From the IMG/VR virus record IMGVR_UViG_3300037247_001852, positions 1 through 60,189 of that record: a stretch of DNA of 60,189 bases; one strand, 5' to 3'. Each line of letters starts with the position of its first letter. Position 1 is the first letter of the stretch. The DNA is from a virus. A program made the position numbers and the translations under genes. The notes beneath the pieces are model-generated. The model was not told the DNA's origin, did no database searches, and was given only the letters and a program-made list of their open reading frames with translations. Positions 23,523 to 32,134 of the stretch are shown here, one piece after another.

Positions 23523-24263
23523 ATGCCGTACAGGGATCCCGTGAAAGCACGAGAGTGGGCGCGACGCCGACGAGAGCGCGTCAGGGCCGTGAAGATCGCG
23601 AATGGTTGGGTCGATAGGCGCGGCCGCCACAACAATCATGCGCGCGGATCGAGTCATCCACGCTGGAACGACGGGATTATGACGAATAGCCAGGGCTACG
23701 TCTTGATTCGCGTTCCGGAAGATCACTACCTTCGCTGCAGGGACGGTTACGCGCGCGAGCACCAGGTCGTCGCCGAGAAGAAGATCGGTCGACGACTGAG
23801 GCCTGACGAGATCGTCCACCACAAAAACGACGATAGGACCGATAACCGCCCCGAGAATCTAGAGGTGAAAACCCGATCAGAACACTCGCGAATCCATTGC
23901 CAAGAGCGCTGGGACACGGGCGTTCTTTCTTATAACAAAGGAGATAAAAGTCACATGTCGAAGGCGAAGAAGAAACAGACCGAGATGGTCGGCACCCAGG
24001 CCGACAAGCTGCCCGCGCTGGAGAACGCGATCTGCGACTGGCGCGAGACGGTCGACGAGAGGATGTCGCTCACGGAGCGCGAGATCGAGAGGCGGGACGT
24101 CGTCGACGGCCTCCTGAAGAAGCACGGCTTCACGAGCGGCAAGCCGTACATCTACTCGGACGGGGAGGAGCGCTACAAGGTCTTCCTGCCGACGAGCGAG
24201 GTCCACGCCAAGTGCAAGCGGATCTCGAAGAAGAAGGCCAAGGGCGACGAGGACAACGAGTAG
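23523..24263 (+). CDS. HNH homing-endonuclease-like domain fused in frame to a phage gene
   Basis: 246 residues read through. Residues ~1-144 carry an HNH_3 nuclease ('REHQVVAEKKIG', 'VHHKNDDRTDNRPENLEV'). The frame continues without a stop into a 102-residue segment whose own ATG at 23955 has a strong AAAGGAGAT ribosome site. The HNH part is visibly poorer in G+C than its neighbours, suggesting recent insertion. Products are probably the 102-residue protein plus a longer HNH form. The ATG at 23523 follows GAGGAGAAGG. Confidence 0.65.
   Translation: MPYRDPVKAREWARRRRERVRAVKIANGWVDRRGRHNNHARGSSHPRWNDGIMTNSQGYVLIRVPEDHYLRCRDGYAREHQVVAEKKIGRRLRPDEIVHHKNDDRTDNRPENLEVKTRSEHSRIHCQERWDTGVLSYNKGDKSHMSKAKKKQTEMVGTQADKLPALENAICDWRETVDERMSLTEREIERRDVVDGLLKKHGFTSGKPYIYSDGEERYKVFLPTSEVHAKCKRISKKKAKGDEDNE
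23955..24263 (+). CDS. Ancestral downstream gene inside the HNH reading frame
   Basis: 102 residues, Lys/Glu-rich, mostly helical, with basic ends; no family recognised. AAAGGAG (23937-23943) lies 11 nt before the ATG, which supports independent translation. It overlaps the RusA gene by one base. Probably the resident gene, with the HNH unit inserted upstream. Confidence 0.5.
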   Translation: MSKAKKKQTEMVGTQADKLPALENAICDWRETVDERMSLTEREIERRDVVDGLLKKHGFTSGKPYIYSDGEERYKVFLPTSEVHAKCKRISKKKAKGDEDNE

Positions 24264-24994
24264 TGAGCTCGCCCGTCAGGTTCTTCGTCCCCGGGGTGGC
24301 GGCGCCGCAGGGCTCGAAGTCCGCCTTCCCGGGGATGAAGCGCGGCGGCCCGTGCCGCTGCCGGCGCCAGAGCGCCAGCGGCAAGCCGAAGTTCAAGTGC
24401 CGCAAGTGCCTCGGCTTCGGTACCGAGATCAACCTGTGGGTGAACCAGACCGAGTCGTCCAAGCGCGTCGGCCCGTGGCGCGACACCGTGGCCACCGTCG
24501 CGCTGCGGTATCGCGGCCGCAAGTTCAGCTCGCGCGTCCCGCTGCGGCTCGTCCTGGTCTTCGCGTTCTGCCGCCCCCCGAGCCACTTCGGCGCGAGCGG
24601 GCTCTCCAAGGCCGGCAGGTCGATGCCCCGGCCGCAGGGGAAGACGAGCCACGGCGACTACGAGAAGCTCGCTCGGGCCGCTGGCGACGCGCTCACCGGC
24701 GTGCTGTACGCCGACGACGCCGACATCTGCTCGGGGGCGCAGGAGAAGTACTGGACGACCGGACCGACGGGCATGTACGTGAGCATCGGCACGGCCGCGC
24801 GGAACCGCGAGACGCCCGAGACGCTGCTGAGCGCGTTCGGGATGGGCGAGAGCGAGGTCGGTCTGGACGCGGACGACCAGCGACTCGTGCGCGTGGGCGA
24901 CACCGAGCACGGCTACGACCCGACCGACGACGTCGCCGTGATCGCGGCACCCGCGCCGGCGCCGCAGGGATCGCTGTTCGAAGGGGGCGCCTGA
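24263..24994 (+). CDS. RusA-like Holliday junction resolvase with zinc insertion
   Basis: 243 residues, GTG start overlapping the upstream stop. 'FFVPGVAAPQGSK' at the N-terminus and the acidic cluster Asp132, Asp142 and Asp151/152 (HGDYEKL, GDALTGVLYADDADI) match RusA. A CRC...CRKC insertion at residues 31-49 and a long C-terminus make it larger than classical RusA (~120). It should cleave four-way junctions before packaging. Confidence 0.75.
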   Translation: MSSPVRFFVPGVAAPQGSKSAFPGMKRGGPCRCRRQSASGKPKFKCRKCLGFGTEINLWVNQTESSKRVGPWRDTVATVALRYRGRKFSSRVPLRLVLVFAFCRPPSHFGASGLSKAGRSMPRPQGKTSHGDYEKLARAAGDALTGVLYADDADICSGAQEKYWTTGPTGMYVSIGTAARNRETPETLLSAFGMGESEVGLDADDQRLVRVGDTEHGYDPTDDVAVIAAPAPAPQGSLFEGGA

Positions 24995-25452
24995 TGGGCT
25001 GGGCGCTCCTGCTACTCGCGATGACGTTCGGGGGCGAGCCCGAGCGGTGCGTGGCGTCGAACTTCGGCGGCGCGGCGGACAAGCACCGCGGTGGCAAGAC
25101 GCCCTGCTTCCGGCCGATGCGGCGTGTTCGGGCCGACGACCACGGCATCGCGCACCGAACACTGAAGTGCGGAACCCGCGTACTCATTGTGAATCCCCGG
25201 ACGGGGGACTATTCGGTCACGCGGGTGATCGACCATGGCCCGTACGGCGCCATCCACGAGGGGCGCTGGCTGGTCAAGAAGAGGAGGAGCGACCCCGGTC
25301 GCTGGCGAGGCTGCGCCGACCTGACGTGGCCGGTCGCGCGAGAGCTGGGACACAATGGATTCGAGCCGGTCATCGTGGTACCGCTCGGCACCGAAGGGAC
25401 AGGACATGAGAATCAAAGCAGTAGAAATCGAGAACGTCCAGGCGATCCGTAA
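24994..25452 (+). CDS. RlpA-like double-psi beta-barrel protein
   Basis: 152 residues, ATG overlapping the RusA stop. A short hydrophobic N-terminus (signal peptide or anchor). The DPBB signature 'GIAHRTLKCGTRVLIVNPRTG' with 'VIDHGPYG' holds His54 and Asp80, which correspond to the acidic/His catalytic pair of RlpA lytic transglycosylases. It probably acts on peptidoglycan in the periplasm, yet lies inside a recombination operon. Its end overlaps the ATPase gene by 47 nt. Confidence 0.7.
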   Translation: MGWALLLLAMTFGGEPERCVASNFGGAADKHRGGKTPCFRPMRRVRADDHGIAHRTLKCGTRVLIVNPRTGDYSVTRVIDHGPYGAIHEGRWLVKKRRSDPGRWRGCADLTWPVARELGHNGFEPVIVVPLGTEGTGHENQSSRNRERPGDP

Positions 25453-26671
25453 GGTCCTCATCGAGCCAGGCGGGCGGATGGTGACGGTCATCGGCGGTCG
25501 GAACCGCCAGGGCAAGAGCAGCATACTCAAGGCGCTGGAGATCGCGATCCGCGGCAAGCGCGCCGCGCCGCCGGAGCCCGTGCGCCACGGCGAGAAGGCC
25601 GCGCACATCCTCGTCGATCTAGAGAGCGATCCCGGCGACGATCTCGGCGATCTGGTCATCAAGCGCAGGATCTCCGCCGCCGGCAGCTACAGCCTCGAGG
25701 TCACCGAGAACGGCGTCAAGCAGCGGAGCCCGCAGGAGTTGCTCAACGAGTTGGTCGGCGCTCGGTTCCTCGACCCGCTCAAGTTCAAGAACGCGTCGGC
25801 GAAGGAGCAGCGCGCGATCCTCCTGCGGTGCGTGAAGGTCGAGCTGGACCTCGACCAGAACGCGGCTGACCGCTCCGCCGCCTTCGAGCGCCGGACGGAG
25901 CTCAATCGCGAGTTGAAGCGCCAGAAGGCCGAGCAGGAGAACCTCGGCCCGAAGGAGGACGCGCCCGAACCCATCTCCGTACAGTCGACCATCGACCAGA
26001 TCGACGCTCTCAAGAACGAACGGCGCGACCACGACGACGCTAAGACGAGATTCGCCGCGGTCGACGCCGAGGGCAAGGACGTCCACGCGAAGCTCGCCGA
26101 GCTCACCCGACGGCAAGTCGAGTTGAAGAACGAGTGGCGCGCGCTCAACGACCGGGTCGCGTCGGTCGACGAGGCGACGCTCGACGCCGACATCAAAGCC
26201 GAGGAGCACCGGCTGTCGTCCTCGCAGGAGACGAACACCCAGGCGGAGTTGATCGCCGACCGGAATGAGCGCCGCTCCAAGGTCGCGATGAAGGTCGCGG
26301 AGCTCGACGTCGACGTCGACGAGTGCTGCGAGAAGATCGAGAAGCTCGACGGCGAGCGAGCCGAGGCACTCGGCGCGGCGGAGATGCCGATCGCCGGGCT
26401 GGAGATCGGCGACGAGCATCTCGTGTACAACGGTGCGCCGTTCGAGCAGGCCGCGGACTCCGAGCAACTCCAGGCCTCGTTGGCGATCGCCGCCGCGCTG
26501 TCGCCGGACCTGCGCGACGTGTGGATTCGAGACGGCGCGCTGCTCGACGACGAGAGCTTCGAGGCCGTCCGCCGGTTCGCGGAGGACACGGACCACCCCG
26601 TCTGGATCGAGCGGGTCGGCGATGACGACGCCGGCGCGGTGATCATCGAAGAGGGGCAGGTCCGCGGCTGA
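25406..26671 (+). CDS. SMC/RecF/SbcC-like ATPase
   Basis: 421 residues; the ATG at 25406 follows AAGGGACAGGAC. Walker A is at ~30-38 (GGRNRQGKSS). A short coiled-coil region of ~200 residues sits in the middle, and the C-terminal 'VWIRDGALLDDES' is a Walker-B-like strand. The ABC signature is degenerate. Phage relatives act with nucleases in DNA end processing. No SbcD partner is seen nearby. Confidence 0.75.
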   Translation: MRIKAVEIENVQAIRKVLIEPGGRMVTVIGGRNRQGKSSILKALEIAIRGKRAAPPEPVRHGEKAAHILVDLESDPGDDLGDLVIKRRISAAGSYSLEVTENGVKQRSPQELLNELVGARFLDPLKFKNASAKEQRAILLRCVKVELDLDQNAADRSAAFERRTELNRELKRQKAEQENLGPKEDAPEPISVQSTIDQIDALKNERRDHDDAKTRFAAVDAEGKDVHAKLAELTRRQVELKNEWRALNDRVASVDEATLDADIKAEEHRLSSSQETNTQAELIADRNERRSKVAMKVAELDVDVDECCEKIEKLDGERAEALGAAEMPIAGLEIGDEHLVYNGAPFEQAADSEQLQASLAIAAALSPDLRDVWIRDGALLDDESFEAVRRFAEDTDHPVWIERVGDDDAGAVIIEEGQVRG

Positions 26672-26708
26672 GGCCAAGTAGGGCGTTTACTTCGAAGGAG
26701 GGATCTCA

Positions 26709-28499
26709 TTGAGCGACGACTACATCAAGCTCGTCAAGAAGAGCGGCAAGCACTATCCGCTGCCGAAGCAGGTGGTGTCCGAGGTCACGGCGATCATGGG
26801 TATCACCGGCTCGGGGAAGACCTACGCCGGCGGTCGCTGGGCCGAGGAGATGAACCGGCTCCGTGCGCAGTTCGTCGCCATCGAGCCGGTCGGCAACTGG
26901 TGGGGGCTGCGCGTCAAGGCCGACGGGAAGGGGCGCGGGATCGACATCCCGATCTTCGGGGGCGAGCACGGCGACCTGCCGCTGCCGGTCGAGTCCGGCG
27001 CCGAAGTCGCGCGGCTGGTCGTCGCCCAGCGGCTCTCGGCCGTGCTCGACGTCTCGGGCTTCAGCAAGCGCGGGATGCGAAAGTTCTCGGCCGACTTCGC
27101 CGAGACGTTCTTCCAGCTCAAGAAGCGAAACAAGTCGCCGGTCAACCTGATCGTCGAGGAGGCGCGCGTCTTCATCCCGCAGAAGATCCACAAGGGTGAC
27201 GAGGGGGCGGCGCGGCTGCTCGGCGCGTTCGAGGACATCGGCCGACGCGGTCGGAACTACGGGATCGGGATGTGCCTGCTCGACCAGCGGCCGCAGTCGG
27301 TCAACAAGGACGTGCTGAGCCAGGCGCAGAATCTGATCGTCCTGCAGCTCATCGGCGCCCACGAGACGAAGGCCGTTCGAGAGTGGGTCAAGGAGAACGC
27401 CCGCGCGACGGACGGCTCGCAGTGGTGGGAGGATCTCGACGGGCTCGCCCAGGGCGAGGCATTCCTCTGGTCGCCGCGGCGCCAGATCTTCGAGCGCGTC
27501 AAGGTCACGAGGAAGTGGACCTACGACGCGAGCGCGACGCCGGACTTCGACGACAACACGCCGGCGCCGACGCTGTCGCAGATCGACGTCGGCAAGATTC
27601 GCGACGCGCTCGAGGCGACCATCGAGAAAGCGAAGGAAACCGATCCGAAGGAGCTGACCAAGAAGATCAAGGCGCAGGCCAAGGAGATCGCACGACTAAA
27701 CCGCGAACTGGTAACCCGGCCCGCGGAGGTTACTACCGAGACGGTCGTCGAGCATCACCCGCCGCCCGCCATCGTGGCCAGGCTCGCGGCGGAGGTGAAG
27801 GTCACGGCCGACGATCTCACCGACATGATGGGTTCGACGCGAGAACATATGCATGCGATTGAGGCGGTGCTGTTGCCCCGGCTCGGGGTCGTGTACGATG
27901 AGCTGCGCGCGGCGGCCGCGCAGAAGCCGACATCGGCGGCCAAGGTAAAGAAGCCGCCCAAGGCGAAGATGTTCCGCGCGCCGCCCGCGGCCGACGCCGT
28001 GCCGATCAACGGGGAGGTGACCGTCTCGCACCGGCGCCTGCTCGACGCCTTGGCGAAGCTGGAGAACATCGGCCTCGAGGTGGCGACCAACCAGCAGGTC
28101 GGCTTCGTCTCCGGCTACAAGCTGAGCGGCCGGTTCCACAACTTGCGCGGCGAGCTCCGCAAGCTCGGGCTGGTGGAGTACGTCGCCGGCGCGAACACCA
28201 GGCTCACGGACGCCGGCCGCGCGATCGCCGACGCGCCCGACGCGCCGCTCACGACCGAGGACCTGCACGAGACGGTGTTCTCGATGATCACGTCGTCGCA
28301 GCGTAAGCTGCTCGAGGTCCTGATTGAGGCCTATCCCGATCCGCTGACCAACGAGGAGCTGGGCGAGAAGACCGACTACCGGCTCTCGGGCCGGTTCCAC
28401 AACCTGCGCGGCGAGCTCAAGAGCATGGGGCTCGTCGACTACCCAGCTGGCGCACAGACCGCGGCGTCGTCGATGCTGTTCCTGGAGGACCGAACATGA
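26709..28499 (+). CDS. HerA-like DNA translocase with duplicated winged helix
   Basis: 596 residues, TTG start after AAGGAGGGATCTCA. Walker A at ~31-38 (GITGSGKT) and a Walker-B-like 'NLIVEEARVF' at ~147-155 match the HerA/FtsK-type ATPase fold. After a coiled-coil region (~300-340), two copies of a winged helix share 'LSGRFHNLRGEL' (about 475-500 and 560-585). It should form a hexamer pumping DNA. The ATPase gene upstream may supply a partner; no NurA is visible. Confidence 0.8.
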   Translation: MSDDYIKLVKKSGKHYPLPKQVVSEVTAIMGITGSGKTYAGGRWAEEMNRLRAQFVAIEPVGNWWGLRVKADGKGRGIDIPIFGGEHGDLPLPVESGAEVARLVVAQRLSAVLDVSGFSKRGMRKFSADFAETFFQLKKRNKSPVNLIVEEARVFIPQKIHKGDEGAARLLGAFEDIGRRGRNYGIGMCLLDQRPQSVNKDVLSQAQNLIVLQLIGAHETKAVREWVKENARATDGSQWWEDLDGLAQGEAFLWSPRRQIFERVKVTRKWTYDASATPDFDDNTPAPTLSQIDVGKIRDALEATIEKAKETDPKELTKKIKAQAKEIARLNRELVTRPAEVTTETVVEHHPPPAIVARLAAEVKVTADDLTDMMGSTREHMHAIEAVLLPRLGVVYDELRAAAAQKPTSAAKVKKPPKAKMFRAPPAADAVPINGEVTVSHRRLLDALAKLENIGLEVATNQQVGFVSGYKLSGRFHNLRGELRKLGLVEYVAGANTRLTDAGRAIADAPDAPLTTEDLHETVFSMITSSQRKLLEVLIEAYPDPLTNEELGEKTDYRLSGRFHNLRGELKSMGLVDYPAGAQTAASSMLFLEDRT

Positions 28500-29065
28500 A
28501 GAAAATCGTGAGGCTGAGCCTCGTCCTAGCCGCCGGCATCGGCGGCATGATCGCCATCTGGCAACTCAAGCAGTGCCCCGCGTCGCAGGACGCCGGCTTC
28601 AAGACGGAGCGCTGGCTCTGGGCCGAGCCGCGGATCCCGCTGGAGGTGACCGGGTTCGACGACGACGGCGTGCGCGAAGGGCTCGCGCACTTCAACGGCA
28701 AGATCGGCTGCAAGCTGGTCAAGTGGGTGGACGCCGGGCCGGCCGACGTCATCATCGAAGAGGGCTCGATCTCCCCGGGCGAGGTCGGGCCCGACGGTAG
28801 GGTCGACGCGGAGCGGGCCTTCCTGAAGTTCGACCCGACCGCCGAACGCTCGCCCTACGGCATCATCGAGGTCCGGAACGTGGTCGGCCCCCACCGGCGG
28901 ATGCTCGCGGTCGGCCACGGGTTCACGCACATCTTCGGGCTCGCGCACGACCGGGCGACCAACTCGCTCGCGCACCAATACGTGCTCGACTACGCCGAGT
29001 CGTTCCCGATGCCCGTGCTCAGCGACCAAGATGCGGATCTTCTCCGAGAGGAGTACTGCCCGTAA
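28496..29065 (+). CDS. Membrane-anchored metzincin-like protein lacking the catalytic glutamate
   Basis: 189 residues, ATG overlapping the HerA stop. A transmembrane helix/signal at ~4-22. Residues 141-152 read HGFTHIFGLAHD: the three His and the Gly of HExxHxxGxxHD are kept, but Glu is replaced by Gly. It should bind zinc but not hydrolyse peptides by the usual mechanism. Possible role: a binding protein or a pseudo-protease. The matrixin assignment rests on this motif only. Confidence 0.65.
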   Translation: MKKIVRLSLVLAAGIGGMIAIWQLKQCPASQDAGFKTERWLWAEPRIPLEVTGFDDDGVREGLAHFNGKIGCKLVKWVDAGPADVIIEEGSISPGEVGPDGRVDAERAFLKFDPTAERSPYGIIEVRNVVGPHRRMLAVGHGFTHIFGLAHDRATNSLAHQYVLDYAESFPMPVLSDQDADLLREEYCP

Positions 29066-29124
29066 CGGAGCACGAATTCGAGCATCTAGTTCGCGCAACC
29101 ATCTACAGCGAGGAGACAGCTACC

Positions 29125-29427
29125 ATGAGCGCAGAGAACGAACGCAACGAGATCGCGCAGGATATTTTCGAGAACAAGTGCGGCCGGTTCCCGACCTTCG
29201 CGGTCATGGAAGGCGAGGCCGACCCGAGAATCCCGACCAAGCTCAACGTCCCGCTCGCTCGCGCGTGGGCGCGCGCGGCGGCCGAGCAGTCCTACGTCGA
29301 AGCTGACGTGTTCCTCGAGGAGCGCTCGCGGCGCTATGCCAGCGGCGCGGCGGGGGCCAAGCCCAAGCGCGCGAAGAAGCCGATCGCCCCGCCGCCCGAT
29401 CCGAACAAGGGGCCGGTGATCACGTGA
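29125..29427 (+). CDS. Hypothetical protein with basic, Pro-rich tail
   Basis: 100 residues, ATG after GCGAGGAGACAG. A helical body is followed by a Lys/Ala/Pro-rich end (KPKRAKKPIAPPP). First gene of the small-protein block; family not recognised. Confidence 0.55.
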   Translation: MSAENERNEIAQDIFENKCGRFPTFAVMEGEADPRIPTKLNVPLARAWARAAAEQSYVEADVFLEERSRRYASGAAGAKPKRAKKPIAPPPDPNKGPVIT

Positions 29428-29714
29428 CGCCGGCGGGGGACGGGCACGACGCGTCGCCGCACCTCATCGAGAACGGCGTGCTGTGGGCGCTGCTGATCTA
29501 CGCGATGGACGCGGCGCTCAACGAGGACATCGTCGCGGGCCGCGCGCGGCTCGAGCGCGTCCGGCAGGCGATCATGCGGCACCGGGTCGGCGTCGACGTG
29601 ACCCAGCGCGAGGACCCGCGCGTGCGCCAGGTGCTCGTGATGGCCGAGCGCATGCTCGACGAGTCGGAGGTGGCCGGTGCCGGTCAAGCACGGTCCCAAG
29701 GGAATGAGCGCTAA
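29424..29714 (+). CDS. Hypothetical helical protein
   Basis: 96 residues, GTG overlapping the upstream stop. Predicted helices with 'LLIYAMDAALNED' and an Arg-rich stretch. No family recognised. Confidence 0.5.
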   Translation: MTPAGDGHDASPHLIENGVLWALLIYAMDAALNEDIVAGRARLERVRQAIMRHRVGVDVTQREDPRVRQVLVMAERMLDESEVAGAGQARSQGNER

Positions 29715-30135
29715 GGTGGCGGAACGTCTCGACGCCGTCATCCCGAACGTCGACTGGGACATGGTCGAGTGCCTGGCGAGCTACGTCCGCGGCTGTGGCC
29801 AACTGCAGACGCTCGACGACGACTTTCCCGATCTCCAGCACCCGCTCTGCAAGTCGGACATCTCGGTCGGCCAACTGCTCGCGGCGGTCGCGTCCTACGT
29901 CGACGAGGCCGTGCGAGTCAGCGCAGACTTCGGCCCGGCGCTGCCGACGGAGAAGGAGCTGCTCGAGCTGCTCAACCAGCTCGCGACGGGTGAGGGCGGT
30001 CGCTGCACCGGCGAACTGAAGCGCCGCGGCTGGATCGACTGGAAGCTCACCGAGGACGGCGTTAAGGCGCTCGCGGCCTCGATGGACTTCTCGACGCAGG
30101 AGCCACAGGAGGACACCGATGCCGACGTGCGGTAA
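29677..30135 (+). CDS. Hypothetical protein
   Basis: 152 residues. The GTG at 29677 has CGGAGG 6 nt upstream; an ATG at 29704 is an alternative. A Cys-containing N-terminal half and a C-terminal winged-helix-like stretch ('LKRRGWIDWKLTEDGVKAL') suggest DNA binding, weakly. Confidence 0.5.
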   Translation: MPVKHGPKGMSAKVAERLDAVIPNVDWDMVECLASYVRGCGQLQTLDDDFPDLQHPLCKSDISVGQLLAAVASYVDEAVRVSADFGPALPTEKELLELLNQLATGEGGRCTGELKRRGWIDWKLTEDGVKALAASMDFSTQEPQEDTDADVR

Positions 30136-30301
30136 CTGCGGCGCCGAACTTAAGCGTTGCCCGATGGGCTGCGGCGAGCTCCGCTGCCCGGACGTCTGCG
30201 ACGCCGAGGACGAAGTCGACCACGAGCGCGAGCACAAAGACTCCGACGACATGGAGTACCAGCGCCGGGTCGACGAGCTCGACGAGGAGTTCGGGCGATG
30301 A
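30119..30301 (+). CDS. Small zinc-binding acidic protein
   Basis: 60 residues: CGNCGAELKRC, CGELRC and C at the front make a treble-clef-like site; the C-terminal half is Asp/Glu-rich. GGAGGACACCG precedes the ATG. Confidence 0.55.
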   Translation: MPTCGNCGAELKRCPMGCGELRCPDVCDAEDEVDHEREHKDSDDMEYQRRVDELDEEFGR

Positions 30302-30723
30302 CCAGCGAACCGAAGAAGATAGGCGAGTTGAAGCCGCTCGTGCTCGACTGCCCGTGCGGTGAGCGGGCTACGCACGCGGTCGTCTTCGTGGTCAGGGTCG
30401 CGGGCAAGGACGTCCAACGCTCGACGCCGGCGTGCGAGGAACACGTGGGCACCGCGGCGATCACCGCGGCGAGGGGCGCGGTGCTGCCGACGCACGAGCA
30501 CGTCTTCGTCCGGCGCGCGAAGGACTTCCCGCCCCAGAAGACGGAGATCCACGCCGCCCCGCTGATGGTCTGCTGCCCGCGCTGCAGCGGCATGGCGTCG
30601 CTCGACCCTGACGCGTTCACGCTGAGCGAACGCGGCCTGGACCCGTCGTTCGTCTGCCCGCAGTGCGGCCTCCACGCGTGGTTGCGGTTCGAGGAGACTT
30701 GCAGGGAGGGCACAGCCAAGTGA
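30298..30723 (+). CDS. Zinc-ribbon protein
   Basis: 141 residues, ATG overlapping the previous stop. CPCGE, CCPRCS and CPQCG pairs suggest two zinc sites separated by a beta-rich domain (about 20-80). Function unknown. Confidence 0.55.
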   Translation: MTSEPKKIGELKPLVLDCPCGERATHAVVFVVRVAGKDVQRSTPACEEHVGTAAITAARGAVLPTHEHVFVRRAKDFPPQKTEIHAAPLMVCCPRCSGMASLDPDAFTLSERGLDPSFVCPQCGLHAWLRFEETCREGTAK

Positions 30724-31151
30724 CCGAAGAGCAAGCGAACGTTCGATACCTCGGCCCCGGTGCCGACCACGACGTGCCGTGCCCGCTGCGCGGCTGCCCG
30801 AACCCGGCGGTGCTGAACCTGGGCACCGGCGTCTTCGAGCCGTGCTGGCGGCACCAGTCCGAGGGTTGGAAGACGAACCTGGTCAAGGTCAAGAACCCGG
30901 CGTGGCCCGGCATCATCGGCGTGCTGGCCGTCGCCGGTTGTATATCGGGCGTGGTCCACGGGTGGTGGTTTCTCGCGGCCATCAACGGCCTGCTGGCGGT
31001 CGGCGGCGGGTTGGGTCTCTGGGTTCGGCACGAGACCCGAGAGCTGCAGATCGCAATCCGCCGCCGCGCCGAACTCGCCGGCCAGGTCGAGCACGAGGGT
31101 CCGCCCGTGCTGCCGGCGGCGCGGACGATGCCGGAGAAGGAGAAGAGCTAG
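30720..31151 (+). CDS. Membrane protein with N-terminal Cys motif
   Basis: 143 residues, GTG start. CPLRGC near residue 20 is followed by two transmembrane helices (about 62-80 and 85-105) and a charged C-terminal helix. It could sit in the inner membrane with both ends inside. Family not recognised. Confidence 0.55.
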   Translation: MTEEQANVRYLGPGADHDVPCPLRGCPNPAVLNLGTGVFEPCWRHQSEGWKTNLVKVKNPAWPGIIGVLAVAGCISGVVHGWWFLAAINGLLAVGGGLGLWVRHETRELQIAIRRRAELAGQVEHEGPPVLPAARTMPEKEKS

Positions 31152-31435
31152 TGCCCAAACCGGAAGAGAGCGTCTTCACCTGCGTCGTTTGCGGGCGAAC
31201 CATTAACATGGCTGGTGGCGAGGGCGCGCACTTTCCGTGTTATTGGGGCTGCCCGGAACCCCTGCGGACACTCCGAGAGACACGACCCGGCGAACCCGTC
31301 TGCGTGGATTGCCTTCCAGACGGATTCAAGAGGGGCAACGCGCATTGGAAACCAATACTTTGCCGGGACGATCTACCTAAGATCGGTGAACGGCTGCCAC
31401 CCAACGTGAAATGCGTTGAGGAGGTGCCGGACTGA
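31151..31435 (+). CDS. Cys-rich hypothetical protein
   Basis: 94 residues, GTG start. CVVCG, CYWGC, CVDC and a late Cys point to zinc binding. Slightly lower G+C than its neighbours. No family recognised. Confidence 0.5.
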   Translation: MPKPEESVFTCVVCGRTINMAGGEGAHFPCYWGCPEPLRTLRETRPGEPVCVDCLPDGFKRGNAHWKPILCRDDLPKIGERLPPNVKCVEEVPD

Positions 31436-31674
31436 TGGGCAGGGCACGAGACCCGATGGCCGGAGCCGAGACGCTGGTCTTCGACGAACTGCCGGGCGCC
31501 ACCGGGCGCGTCCGCGTCGAGCGCTGGGGCGGCGAGCTCTGGGTAGCAGACTGGGCACTGGCCGAGGACTGCGGACGCCGGGCGAACGGCTCGGTTATCG
31601 ACCAGTCAGCCGAGGACGCCCGCGACAGCGCCAACGAGTTGATACGGGCGCTCGTCAAGAGGTGGTACGCATGA
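31435..31674 (+). CDS. Hypothetical protein
   Basis: 79 residues, ATG overlapping the previous stop. Trp-rich beta segment 'RWGGELWVADWALAED', then a helix. No motif. Confidence 0.5.
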   Translation: MGRARDPMAGAETLVFDELPGATGRVRVERWGGELWVADWALAEDCGRRANGSVIDQSAEDARDSANELIRALVKRWYA

Positions 31675-31859
31675 TCGCCTTCAACCGAGCGCTCGCCGTC
31701 ATCGCCTGGGCCGCGCAGTTCTGCCCGACGTGTCGTGACCCGCGCCATCGCGAGCCCCGGTTCGGCTGTCTCATCCGAGCGCCGGGGATCGCGAGCCTCG
31801 TCACCGAGCACGTCCTGCGGAGCCTCGTCCCGTCGCCGCTGCTCCGGGGGATGAACTGA
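31671..31859 (+). CDS. Small Cys-containing protein
   Basis: 62 residues. A hydrophobic N-terminal helix (FNRALAVIAWAAQF) precedes a CPTC motif. It could be membrane associated. Overlaps both neighbours. Confidence 0.45.
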   Translation: MIAFNRALAVIAWAAQFCPTCRDPRHREPRFGCLIRAPGIASLVTEHVLRSLVPSPLLRGMN

Positions 31860-32134
31860 TGCCCCTGTTTAGGTGCTCGCAGTGCGGCTGCGTGGAGAAC
31901 ACCGCGACCTCTCGCTACTGGGTCGCGACCGGGCTCGACCACGAGGCGCCGCTGTGCTCGGAGTGCGACCCGAAGATCGGCGAGTGGCACGGGAAGTTCG
32001 AGAAGACCAGCGCGGACGGGAAGGTCCTGTCGTCGGAGGGGTTCCTGTACTCGCGCCAGGAGTGGGACTCGAACGTGCCGAACCACGGCGACGCGACCAT
32101 CGTGGAGGTCGTCGGCGAAAAGGAGAGCGCTTGA
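31859..32134 (+). CDS. Rubredoxin-like zinc-ribbon phage protein
   Basis: 91 residues. CSQCGC...CSECDPKIGEWHGKF is a recurrent signature of small phage zinc proteins. The ATG shares its A with the upstream stop. Function unknown. Confidence 0.6.
   Translation: MPLFRCSQCGCVENTATSRYWVATGLDHEAPLCSECDPKIGEWHGKFEKTSADGKVLSSEGFLYSRQEWDSNVPNHGDATIVEVVGEKESA

Noticed and set aside
26676-26690. AGTAGGGCGTT shared with 880-890
   Set aside because: A single 11-mer match without common context; probably chance.
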